Source: an uncultured Prevotella sp. (GTDB lineage Bacteria; Bacteroidota; Bacteroidia; Bacteroidales; Bacteroidaceae). Taken from it: 12,312 nt of DNA. The notes under the pieces were generated by a model, which did no database searches, had not been told where the DNA came from, and worked only from the letters and a program-made list of their open reading frames with translations. Made by a program: the position numbers and the translations under genes. Below, piece after piece: positions 1 through 5,168 of this stretch (its first letter is position 1; the number at the start of each line of letters is the position of its first letter). The DNA lies in the NCBI GenBank assembly GCA_900547005.1, contig URER01000056.1:1-12312 (forward strand). Direction: 5' to 3'.

Positions 1-274
1 GAAGTCCGGTCTTGTCCGTTGCCTTGTATTCCGTCCAATGTCCGTATTGGCACACAATAAACGTGCGGAGTACATCAGAGAAGTCAAACCTCCAGCCTTG
101 CAAGGGGACTGCGCTCTTGAAATAGGTGTTGCTGTTCACGTTGCGTGTAAGCCAATCCTTTTCCTCTCGGTTCATCTGTCCTCCGTTGTTCAGTTTTTCA
201 CGAAGAATGTAAACCTTACTGCCTTTCAGTGCGTCCAATGTCGGCACTTCCCAAGCCACGAATTTTGTTGCCAT
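1..274 (-). CDS. Partial small conserved protein of a conjugative element
   Basis: The minus strand is open from an ATG at 272-274 to the window edge, giving 91 codons with no stop; the C-terminus lies outside. The product starts MATKFVAWEVPTLDALKGSK and continues with segments such as LREKLNN, REEKDWLTRNVNSNTYF, GWRFDFSDVL and QYGHWTEYKATDKTG. It has no signal peptide or membrane segment and is probably cytosolic. From memory it resembles a small uncharacterised protein carried in accessory regions of CTnDOT-like Bacteroidales conjugative elements, where databases often give it a DUF name or a misleading molybdenum-transporter label; I cannot confirm the family here. An in-frame ATG at 284-286 would add four residues (MGTT). 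I prefer 274 because GGGAACAACA lies just before it and the preserved MATKFV start fits the family as I recall it. Its role is unknown. It is the main coding evidence that the left end is element DNA. Confidence 0.7.
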   Translation of the reverse strand, partial: MATKFVAWEVPTLDALKGSKVYILREKLNNGGQMNREEKDWLTRNVNSNTYFKSAVPLQGWRFDFSDVLRTFIVCQYGHWTEYKATDKTGL

Positions 275-450
275 TGTTGTTCCCATATCCGTTCTGTTTT
301 TGATTTTTTATTTTTAATGCGGATTCAAGAGCTGAGGGAGTTGAGTTTCAAACTATCTTATCTGCCTCTCGTTTATCCGACATTTTTTTTAATGCGTCTT
401 TCTGTCGCATCGGTCGTTTTCGTTTCGGGTGCTTAAAAAGGTAGGGATTA

Positions 451-534
451 GGGAATGCAAGGTTTTTCGGGAAAAATACTACCCGCAGGGCTGGAGATTT
501 TTCCCGAAAACAGGAGGCTTGACCTTGCTTTCCC
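451..534. repeat. Long imperfect hairpin 1
   Basis: The core is a perfect 14-bp inverted repeat, TTTTCGGGAAAAAT at 464-477 and its complement at 497-510. An outer stem directly abuts it on the left: 457-463 (GCAAGGT) pairs with 522-528, then one T-T mismatch, then 451-455 pairs with 530-534. An 11-base bulge (511-521) lies on the 3' side only. The 19-base loop holds a small CCC/GGG pairing. No T-run follows on either strand, so it is not a standard terminator. Confidence 0.8.
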
Positions 535-713
535 GTCAAATCCCGGAGTTACCTTTGCGCCCAGAACGGAAATGACTGCCTGATGCGACCCACTGAAAGG
601 CGCGAAAATGGAGGTAAACGGAAGTAGAGGCAGATTAGGCAGAAAACTTCAAAAGAGAAATCCGTGAAAAAAGAAATCCCCCTCAACAAAAAAAGAACAT
701 AGCCAGTAGCGTG

Positions 714-803
714 AAACCGGGCAAACCACCAATAAGGAAGTATGGTTTTATCTGTCCGGCCGGACGTGTCGGGGCGGGCAGATAAAATCATTCTTCCCGG
801 TTT
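714..803. repeat. Long imperfect hairpin 2
   Basis: Positions 738-758 pair with 775-795 at 20 of 21 positions, including two G-T pairs and one T-T mismatch, around a 16-base loop that begins in the palindrome GTCCGGCCGGAC (754-765). An outer 8-bp stem, AAACCGGG at 714-721 with CCCGGTTT at 796-803, is separated from the inner stem by a 16-base bulge on the 5' side. The inner/outer stem plan with a one-sided bulge recalls hairpin 1, although the sequences differ. Confidence 0.8.
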
Positions 804-820
804 GTCTGCTGTGGGTGACG

Positions 821-843
821 GCTTGTTCCATTTATGGACAAGC
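821..843. repeat. Small hairpin next to hairpin 2
   Basis: GCTTG at 821-825 pairs with CAAGC at 839-843, and TCCAT at 827-831 pairs with ATGGA at 834-838, leaving one bulged T (826) and a two-base loop. Such a tight loop is more natural for DNA recognition than for a stable RNA hairpin, and it may simply be part of the general structure of this stretch. Confidence 0.55.
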
Positions 844-926
844 GGTCATACACGGCTTTCCGCTTCCGGCTCAAAGGAACAGCGAAAAAGAAAAATCATC
901 TGAAAAACCGTAAAAGCACCTCTTTG

Positions 927-1011
927 GCATAAGCACAAAAGAAATGGGCCTTGCCTCATCAGTCTAAACTGTTGCTTAGGCGTGAGGCAAAACCCTTTTC
1001 TCTGCTTATGC
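927..1011. repeat. Long imperfect hairpin 3
   Basis: Three nested helices lie in register: GCATAAGCA (927-935) with TGCTTATGC (1003-1011); GAAATGGG (941-948) with CCCTTTTC (993-1000), 7 of 8 paired; and TTGCCTCA (951-958) with TGAGGCAA (983-990). The loop is 24 bases (959-982). The total is 24 base pairs in an 85-base unit, well beyond what chance commonly gives. Confidence 0.75.
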
Positions 1012-1015
1012 AGTA

Positions 1016-1062
1016 GTCGGCACACGTTCGTTCAAAATCCTTTTGGGCGATGGTGTGCCGAC
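1016..1062. repeat. 10-bp inverted repeat next to hairpin 3
   Basis: GTCGGCACAC at 1016-1025 is perfectly repeated in inverted form at 1053-1062, with a 27-base spacer. It begins only four bases after hairpin 3, so the two may form one structured unit. Confidence 0.65.
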
Positions 1063-1111
1063 GAATAAAGCCGCTTTTACGGAAAAACTTGTATGAGGTA
1101 GAAAAAAAACA

Positions 1112-1135
1112 GGGAGATTCATATCAAAATCTCCC
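1112..1135. terminator. Bidirectional terminator-like hairpin
   Basis: GGGAGATT (1112-1119) pairs with AATCTCCC (1128-1135) around an 8-base loop. The arms are flanked by an A-run ending at 1109 and by GTTTTATT from 1136. This gives a T-rich tail on both strands: GTTTTATT on plus and TGTTTTTTTT on minus. It could end a plus-strand RNA from the hairpin region or a minus-strand RNA entering from the chromosome side. Confidence 0.6.
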
Positions 1136-1237
1136 GTTTTATTGTTACTTTTGCATACGAAGAGTTCTTTGAAGGTTACGCAATGCGCAGAAGAATAATG
1201 CAGCAGATAACTAACTAAATCGTAACCTATTACTATC

Positions 1238-1260
1238 ATGAGCGATTAACATACGCTCAT
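1238..1260. repeat. 7-bp inverted repeat near the junction
   Basis: ATGAGCG at 1238-1244 is inverted at 1254-1260 (CGCTCAT) with a 9-base spacer. It lies between the 1173-1228 inverted repeat and the putative attachment core, so it could bind an accessory recombination protein; this is only inferred from position. Confidence 0.5.
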
Positions 1261-1277
1261 TTCCAATAAAATACACT

Positions 1278-1312
1278 CTTTTCGTAACTTCCAAATGCAA
1301 AGTTACGAAAAA
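1278..1312 (-). other. Putative attachment site (attL or attR) of the element
   Basis: TTTTCGTAACTT at 1279-1290 and AAGTTACGAAAA at 1300-1311 form a 12-bp inverted repeat around the 9 bases 1291-1299. On the minus strand, 1306-1297 reads GTAACTTTGC, an exact match to the CTnDOT core GTANNTTTGC. Inverted core sites around a short crossover region are the usual plan for tyrosine recombinases. The site lies 35 bases from the stop codon of the zinc-ribbon gene, where element and chromosome would meet. Alternatives: a weak terminator for that gene, or a -7 promoter box, since TAACTTTG fits TAnnTTTG; no TTG lies at the right distance for the latter. Confidence 0.45.
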
Positions 1313-1346
1313 GATTAGTCATTCCTTAACATAAGAATAACATTTT

Positions 1347-2063
1347 CTATCTCACGTCATCAATCTTCACATTTCCGTCCACTATCAATGCCCTGATATA
1401 GCGATACTCTGTCTGTCCGTTGTCTACAAGTCGCACCTTATACCAGTTATCCATATAATGAGATACCGACAGATGCTTGCGCAGACAAGGCAGGTCATGC
1501 TCCTTCCCCATCGGTGCGAACAAATGCCAAATAGTCTCATCAGCGTGGTCATCATGATGAGAATGCAGCTTCTCGGCCAATCTCTCAAGACAACCAGGCG
1601 TGAGACTTGCCTTGTAAATCTCCGGGGAATTATCGCCGAAAATGGCGTCAAGATAGAATGTTTTTATGAAGTTGCCTATGCTTTTTTCGCGTATTTCCAG
1701 TTCTTCAGCCTCATGCCGACGGTTATCTTGAGCGTTTCTGATGCTCATAAGAGAATCGCGATGAGCCTTGCGATTAGCCTCTTTCAACTTCTCGGCAAGC
1801 ATCACACTGTTCTTGTTCTGCTGATAAACATACCATAACGTTACTCCGGCGGCAAGTCCGACTATTACGACAAACAACGTAACGAGGAACACCTTCATTC
1901 CGTTGCCACCGCTTCGCCGCTTATCCGACTTTTTCAGAACATCGGGAAGCAGCACCGTAACTTCCTTTCCGCAATACGGGCATCCGCATTTAACTCGCTG
2001 TCCACCTTGCGCTTCAATATTAAACTCGCGTCCGCACTTATTGCATTTTGCCCTGTATTTCAT
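1347..2063 (-). CDS. Zinc-ribbon, single-pass membrane protein with C-terminal NTF2-like region
   Basis: A 238-residue protein of unknown role. Residues 1-35 form a zinc ribbon with CxxC at C7/C10 and CPYC at C28/C31, opening MKYRAKCNKCGREF. A basic linker is followed by one membrane segment at about 57-80. Residues 83-128 are charged and likely a coiled coil. Residues 129-238 look like an NTF2-like or DUF3828-like fold, ending YIRALIVDGNVKIDDVR; that assignment is inferred from the pattern, not from a search. The ribbon is probably cytosolic and the C-terminal domain periplasmic, a plan seen in regulators or anchors of envelope complexes. An upstream ATG (2079-2081) would add MNIVII; I chose the ATG at 2061-2063 because the ribbon begins there directly. 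It has its own promoter at 2098-2128, and its 3' end abuts the putative element junction. Confidence 0.8.
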   Translation of the reverse strand: MKYRAKCNKCGREFNIEAQGGQRVKCGCPYCGKEVTVLLPDVLKKSDKRRSGGNGMKVFLVTLFVVIVGLAAGVTLWYVYQQNKNSVMLAEKLKEANRKAHRDSLMSIRNAQDNRRHEAEELEIREKSIGNFIKTFYLDAIFGDNSPEIYKASLTPGCLERLAEKLHSHHDDHADETIWHLFAPMGKEHDLPCLRKHLSVSHYMDNWYKVRLVDNGQTEYRYIRALIVDGNVKIDDVR

Positions 2064-2097
2064 AATTATTACGATGTTCAACCTATTCTTTATAATG

Positions 2098-2128
2098 CAA
2101 AAATAGCTTATTTATTCCGACCGACCAA
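2098..2128 (-). promoter_or_regulatory. Promoter of the zinc-ribbon gene
   Basis: On the minus strand TATTTTTG (2105-2098) matches the Bacteroidetes -7 box TAnnTTTG, with TTG of a -33 box at 2128-2126 and a 20-base gap. Transcription would start near 2091, giving a leader of about 28 bases. Confidence 0.7.
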
Positions 2129-2247
2129 GAAAATAGTATAATAAATGAGGGCTTCTTTCGGCATGAAAAGCGTACCGGCCGAAAAGAACATCAATATTAA
2201 TTATCGTAAATAAAACTAAAGCCACCCGTGTTTTTCGCATAAAGCAA

Positions 2248-2277
2248 TTGTAATATCAGTTTTTTTACATATTTTTG
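2248..2277 (+). promoter_or_regulatory. Promoter of the LysM glucosaminidase gene
   Basis: TTG at 2248-2250 and TATTTTTG at 2270-2277 are 19 bases apart, the usual Bacteroidetes -33/-7 arrangement. The start of transcription would be near 2284, leaving a 5' leader of about 36 bases. Confidence 0.7.
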
Positions 2278-2319
2278 TAAGCTATATTAATCGTTTACGA
2301 TCATTCCCCATACATTCAG

Positions 2320-3258
2320 ATGAGATTAAAATACAGAGATATAACAATTATAACATTCTTACTTCTCCTGCCGCAGTTGGTCTTCGGCGGCCCATCAAAC
2401 ATAAAATGGAACGCTCAATACCAGAGCTACATAAACCAATATAAGGACATTGCCATAAAAGAGATGCTGAAATATGGCATCCCGGCGAGCATTACCCTAT
2501 CACAAGGATTACTTGAAAGCGGCGCAGGAAAGAGTGAACTCGCCAGAAAAGGCAACAATCACTTCGGCATAAAGTGCCACAATTGGACTGGAAGGAAGAC
2601 TTATCATGACGATGACGAAAACAATGAATGTTTCCGAGCATACAACAACGCATTGGAAAGCTACGAGGATCACAGCAAGTTTCTCGTAAACAGCAAGAGA
2701 TACCAAAGTCTGTTCGCACTGAAGACCACAGACTATAAGGGGTGGGCACACGGACTGAAAAAGGCAGGATATGCAACCAACCCGACGTATGCGCAAAGTC
2801 TGATAAACATAATAGAACTGTATAGGCTGTATGAATACGACAAGGCAAAAGGCTATGACAAGTTCATGGCCGAACATTCTGGCAACAATTATAAATACGC
2901 GAGCAATTCCATATCGCACACGATAAAGATATGTAACAAGAACTATTACGTTGTCGCACGCACGGGAGACTCTTTCAAGAGCATCGGGAAAGAAGTCGGA
3001 ATAAGCTATCGCAAACTGGCTAAATACAACGAGCGCGGCAAGAAAGAGCCTCTGAAACAGGGCGATATTATATATCTGAAAAAGAAAAGAAGCAAGGCCG
3101 ACAAGGCTTTCAAGAATAAGCCACACATTGTGAAGGCTGGCGAAAGCATATATTCTATATCCCAGAAATACGGCATCAAAATGAAAAGTCTATGCAAGAA
3201 GAACAATCTGAACGAGAACTACAGCATAAAGGTGGGCGACAAACTGCGGGTTTATTAA
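2320..3258 (+). CDS. Secreted GH73-type N-acetylglucosaminidase with two LysM repeats
   Basis: A 312-residue peptidoglycan hydrolase expected to cut the glycan chain of the wall during growth, division or remodelling. The first 24 residues are a signal peptide (basic start, then ITFLLLLPQLVF, ending near GG). Residues about 38-174 are a glucosaminidase domain: LLESGAGKSELA with likely catalytic Glu66, followed by the family signature GNNHFGIKCHNW (79-89), a YEDHSKFL stretch (115-122) and YATNP (151-155). Two LysM repeats follow, at about 207-254 (YYVVARTGDSF... GDIIYL) and 268-312 (PHIVKAGESIYSISQKYGI ... GDKLRVY), and would hold the enzyme on peptidoglycan. Basic linkers join the parts. The length and order are usual for Bacteroidales homologues. 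It is the only gene between its promoter and the separate rpsP promoter, so it is probably transcribed alone. Confidence 0.9.
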   Translation: MRLKYRDITIITFLLLLPQLVFGGPSNIKWNAQYQSYINQYKDIAIKEMLKYGIPASITLSQGLLESGAGKSELARKGNNHFGIKCHNWTGRKTYHDDDENNECFRAYNNALESYEDHSKFLVNSKRYQSLFALKTTDYKGWAHGLKKAGYATNPTYAQSLINIIELYRLYEYDKAKGYDKFMAEHSGNNYKYASNSISHTIKICNKNYYVVARTGDSFKSIGKEVGISYRKLAKYNERGKKEPLKQGDIIYLKKKRSKADKAFKNKPHIVKAGESIYSISQKYGIKMKSLCKKNNLNENYSIKVGDKLRVY

Positions 3259-3409
3259 AGAAAAGCTCATAATTCCATATTATAGATTAGAATTAAGAGG
3301 AAGCTTGCGAAAAGCCCCGTTTCCCACCCTATTGATGGCTATAACCGCCAAAATGCTCTCTATCAGAGACTTAAACTCGCAACTTTTCGCCACAAAAAGG
3401 CCGAAATGT

Positions 3410-3440
3410 TTTGTCGGATGAAATAAAATGTGTAATTTTG
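3410..3440 (+). promoter_or_regulatory. Promoter of rpsP
   Basis: TTTG at 3410-3413 and TAATTTTG at 3433-3440 lie 19 bases apart, matching the Bacteroidetes consensus closely. The leader would be about 49 bases. An 8-bp inverted repeat upstream (GCGAAAAG at 3307-3314, inverted at 3383-3390) surrounds the space before the -33 box and might be incidental. Confidence 0.75.
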
Positions 3441-3495
3441 CGCTCGCTATTACGAGTTAGTAGCATAATTCAAACCTAATTAATAAATAAAACAA

Positions 3496-4029
3496 ATGGC
3501 AACAAAAATCAGATTGCAACGCGGCGGCCGTAAAGGATATGCTTTCTATAGCATCGTTATCGCTGACGTTCGCGCACCACGTGATGGTAAATTTACTGAA
3601 AAGATTGGTACTTACAACCCTAACACCAACCCAGCCACAGTAGATTTGGATTTCGACCGCGCACTTTATTGGGTAGAGACAGGTGCTCAGCCTACAGACA
3701 CTGTGCGTAACATTCTTAAGAGTGAAGGCGTTTATCTCATGAAGCATCTTCGCGGAGGCGTTAAGAAAGGCGCATTCGATGAAAGTGCTATTCAGGGTAA
3801 ATTCGACGCTTGGAAGCAGGCAAAGGAGAAAGGTTTCGAGGCTGTACGGGAAAACGAAGCTAAGGCTAAGAAGGACGCAGCCGCTAAGGAACTCGAGGCT
3901 GAAAAGAAGATTAACGAGGCTATCGCTAAGAAAGTTGCAGAGAAGAAGGCTGCTGAAGCTGCCGCTAATGTAGAAGAGGCTCCGGCTGAAGAAGCTGCTG
4001 CAACAGAAGAAGCTCCAGCAGAGGCTTAA
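3496..4029 (+). CDS. rpsP: Small ribosomal subunit protein bS16 with a long C-terminal tail
   Basis: bS16 binds 16S rRNA early in assembly of the 30S subunit. Residues 1-84 are the whole S16 fold: MATKIRLQRGGRKGYAFYSI, IADVRAPRDGKF, KIGTYNPNTNP, YWVETGAQPTDTV and the end of the helix near LMKHL. Residues 85-177 are an added tail rich in Ala, Lys and Glu, first mixed (KGAFDESAIQGKFDAWKQAK) and then strongly helical and low in complexity, ending AAATEEAPAEA. Most bacterial S16 proteins have about 80-90 residues; from memory, tails of this kind are common in Bacteroidetes. The start is secure because the family begins MATKIRL. It has its own promoter at 3410-3440 and two hairpins after the stop. 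The usual rimM-trmD partners of many bacteria are absent. Confidence 0.97.
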   Translation: MATKIRLQRGGRKGYAFYSIVIADVRAPRDGKFTEKIGTYNPNTNPATVDLDFDRALYWVETGAQPTDTVRNILKSEGVYLMKHLRGGVKKGAFDESAIQGKFDAWKQAKEKGFEAVRENEAKAKKDAAAKELEAEKKINEAIAKKVAEKKAAEAAANVEEAPAEEAAATEEAPAEA

Positions 4030-4048
4030 TCCTAAAGTAAAAGGATGC

Positions 4049-4073
4049 TTATCTCAAATTCCGTTTGAGATAA
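4049..4073 (+). terminator. First hairpin after rpsP
   Basis: TTATCTCAAA (4049-4058) pairs perfectly with TTTGAGATAA (4064-4073) around a five-base loop, 20 bases after the rpsP stop. Only TTATAC follows, with no T-run, so it may stabilise the 3' end of the message or help the stronger hairpin downstream. Confidence 0.5.
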
Positions 4074-4096
4074 TTATACAGCACTTGAAAAGAAAC

Positions 4097-4132
4097 AAAA
4101 AGGTCGCAGAACATTTGTTTTGCGACCTTTTT
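4097..4132. terminator. Shared bidirectional terminator of rpsP and the uridine phosphorylase gene
   Basis: AAAAAGGTCGCA (4097-4108) pairs perfectly with TGCGACCTTTTT (4121-4132) around a 12-base loop. The GC part is bounded by A and T runs, so an intrinsic terminator with a T tail results on both strands. It lies between the two convergent genes, 67 bases after the rpsP stop and 27 bases after the phosphorylase stop. Confidence 0.9.
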
Positions 4133-4159
4133 ATATTTCACACTAATCTGAAATCCCCA

Positions 4160-5032
4160 TTATATACGAAGAAGAACCTTTTCTATAAGATTGTCGATAT
4201 TGTTCTTATAAGCAGTGTTTGCCTTCTTGCCCAACCGGTTGGCTATAACCATGCAACAGGTCATAGCCTTATGTCCCATAAGGCGTGAAAGGCCTGCGAG
4301 CGCACTACTTTCCATTTCAAAATTGGTTATCTTATAGCCTTTATACTCAAAACTTTCTATCTTCTCGTTCTGTCTCGGGTCGGCAAGAGGAACACGAAGC
4401 TCACGTCCTTGCGGGCCGAAAAAGCCTCCGCAAGCGATTGTAACACCATGCACCATATCGTCCGCGGCAATTCTGCTAAGCAATTCCGCATCTGCATCAA
4501 TCACGTATGGCGCACAAAGCTGCGGATTCCAATTCATGTGTTCCGTGAAAGCCTTCTCAAACTCAAGGTCGCACACTTCATTACGCCCGGCATAGAAGTT
4601 CAGAAGTCCGTCGAAACCAATACTTTTCTCGCTTGCAATGAACGTTCCGGTAGGCGTATATGGCTGCAAACCGCCGCAAGTTCCTATCCGTACAAGTTCT
4701 AACGTTCGGTGTGTGGGATACTCTGAACGTGTATTGAAGTCAATATTTGCAAGAGCATCAAGCTCATTCACCACAATATCTATATTATCACATCCTATTC
4801 CTGTGCTCTGCACAGTTATCTTTTTGCCACGGAAAGTACCTGTTACGGTGCGAAATTCTCTATTCTCCACTTCGCATTCCCAGTTGTCGAAATGCGATGC
4901 GACAAGCTCCACACGGCCGGGGTCTCCTACAAGAATCACCTTGTCGGCCAACTGTTCCGGTTTCAGATGCAAGTGAAATATACTTCCATCCTGATTAATA
5001 ATCAATTCTGATTCTTCAAAGTATTTTCCCAT
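4160..5032 (-). CDS. udp: Nucleoside phosphorylase, probably uridine phosphorylase
   Basis: A 290-residue member of the PNP/UDP phosphorylase superfamily, expected to cleave uridine with phosphate into uracil and ribose 1-phosphate in the cytosol for pyrimidine salvage. Motifs in order: GDPGR (36-40, phosphate binding), STGIGCDNIDI (76-86), RIGTCGGLQ (115-123), FFGPQGR (204-210) and NFEMESSAL (237-245), whose EME supplies ribose contacts. The length is somewhat above the 250 or so of the E. coli enzyme, as in many Bacteroidetes homologues. Specificity for uridine rather than purine nucleosides is inferred from overall likeness. The ATG at 5030-5032 fits the family start. The gene lies 136 bases after the ttcA-like gene on the same strand and has its own promoter at 5108-5138, so it can be expressed alone or with that cluster. 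Confidence 0.88.
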   Translation of the reverse strand: MGKYFEESELIINQDGSIFHLHLKPEQLADKVILVGDPGRVELVASHFDNWECEVENREFRTVTGTFRGKKITVQSTGIGCDNIDIVVNELDALANIDFNTRSEYPTHRTLELVRIGTCGGLQPYTPTGTFIASEKSIGFDGLLNFYAGRNEVCDLEFEKAFTEHMNWNPQLCAPYVIDADAELLSRIAADDMVHGVTIACGGFFGPQGRELRVPLADPRQNEKIESFEYKGYKITNFEMESSALAGLSRLMGHKAMTCCMVIANRLGKKANTAYKNNIDNLIEKVLLRI

Positions 5033-5107
5033 AACAAAGATATTTTTAGTTTAACCAAAGAAAAAACATATATGAAACCTTTATCAAATATCAGTTCCTC
5101 GCAATCA

Positions 5108-5138
5108 CAAAGATATGAAATAATCGCATCCGTACAAA
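5108..5138 (-). promoter_or_regulatory. Promoter of the uridine phosphorylase gene
   Basis: On the minus strand TTTG (5138-5135) and TATCTTTG (5115-5108) are 19 bases apart, a full match to the Bacteroidetes consensus. The leader would be about 69 bases. A second identical box, TATCTTTG, lies at 5042-5035 next to the start codon but lacks a -33 box at the right distance. Confidence 0.75.
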
Positions 5139-5168
5139 ATTTCTGACATAAATATTAACTTTATTTCA

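Larger units (their letters stand above)
275..1277. other. Gene-poor, hairpin-rich stretch of the element end
   Basis: About 1 kb without a convincing gene. The open frames present (348-539 and 549-791 minus, 1006-1239 minus) have unusual composition, no start signal and run straight through strong hairpins. Instead the stretch holds long imperfect hairpins at 451-534, 714-803, 821-843 and 927-1011, a 10-bp inverted repeat at 1016-1062, a terminator-like hairpin at 1112-1135, and an 8-bp inverted repeat 1173-1180/1221-1228. A TACCTTTG box at 550-557 and a TACTTTTG box at 1146-1153 match the Bacteroidetes -7 consensus on the plus strand, but neither has a good -33 partner. The stretch may encode structured RNA, or act as DNA sites for replication, transfer or integration. 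Confidence 0.6.
1..1312. mobile_element. Terminal part of an integrated CTnDOT-like conjugative element (putative)
   Basis: Three things suggest element DNA here: the partial gene at 1-274, the long gene-poor and hairpin-rich stretch that follows, and a perfect GTANNTTTGC core inside an inverted repeat at 1278-1312. Beyond that point the genes are ordinary chromosomal ones. CTnDOT-family elements integrate by a tyrosine recombinase at sites with this 10-bp core (established knowledge). No integrase, excisionase, mobilisation or transfer gene is in the window, so the element type rests on the small partial gene and the site. The rest of the element would lie to the left of position 1. The exact right boundary is inferred to fall in the 9 bases between the two repeat arms (1291-1299). 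Confidence 0.45.

Noticed and set aside
38..436. Plus-strand open frame of 132 codons
   Set aside because: It runs opposite to the minus-strand element gene, whose protein looks real, and then into hairpin-bearing DNA; its Cys- and Phe-rich product looks like a shadow.
348..539. Minus-strand frame of 63 codons before the partial element gene
   Set aside because: It reads straight through the 14-bp perfect hairpin, has no recognisable domain and no start signal. A short in-frame peptide of 20 codons near its end could be a leader but cannot be supported.
549..791. Minus-strand frame of 80 codons
   Set aside because: It spans the hairpin at 714-803, has odd composition and no start signal.
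927..1011. Integron attC site or retron RNA
   Set aside because: The arm sequences lack the attC core GTTRRRY pattern and there is no reverse transcriptase or integron integrase gene nearby.
1145..1154. TTACTTTTGC as the attachment core
   Set aside because: It differs from GTANNTTTGC at the first base and is not inside an inverted repeat, while the site at 1297-1306 fits fully. It may instead be a -7 promoter box.
1006..1239. Minus-strand frame of 77 codons
   Set aside because: It crosses a 10-bp inverted repeat and the terminator-like hairpin at 1112-1135, and its product resembles nothing known.
2509..3126. Minus-strand frame of 205 codons
   Set aside because: It is antisense to the LysM glucosaminidase, whose domains are clear; the frame is open by codon bias alone.
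3259..3409. Terminator after the LysM glucosaminidase gene
   Set aside because: Only weak pairings were found before the rpsP promoter and none is followed by a T-run.
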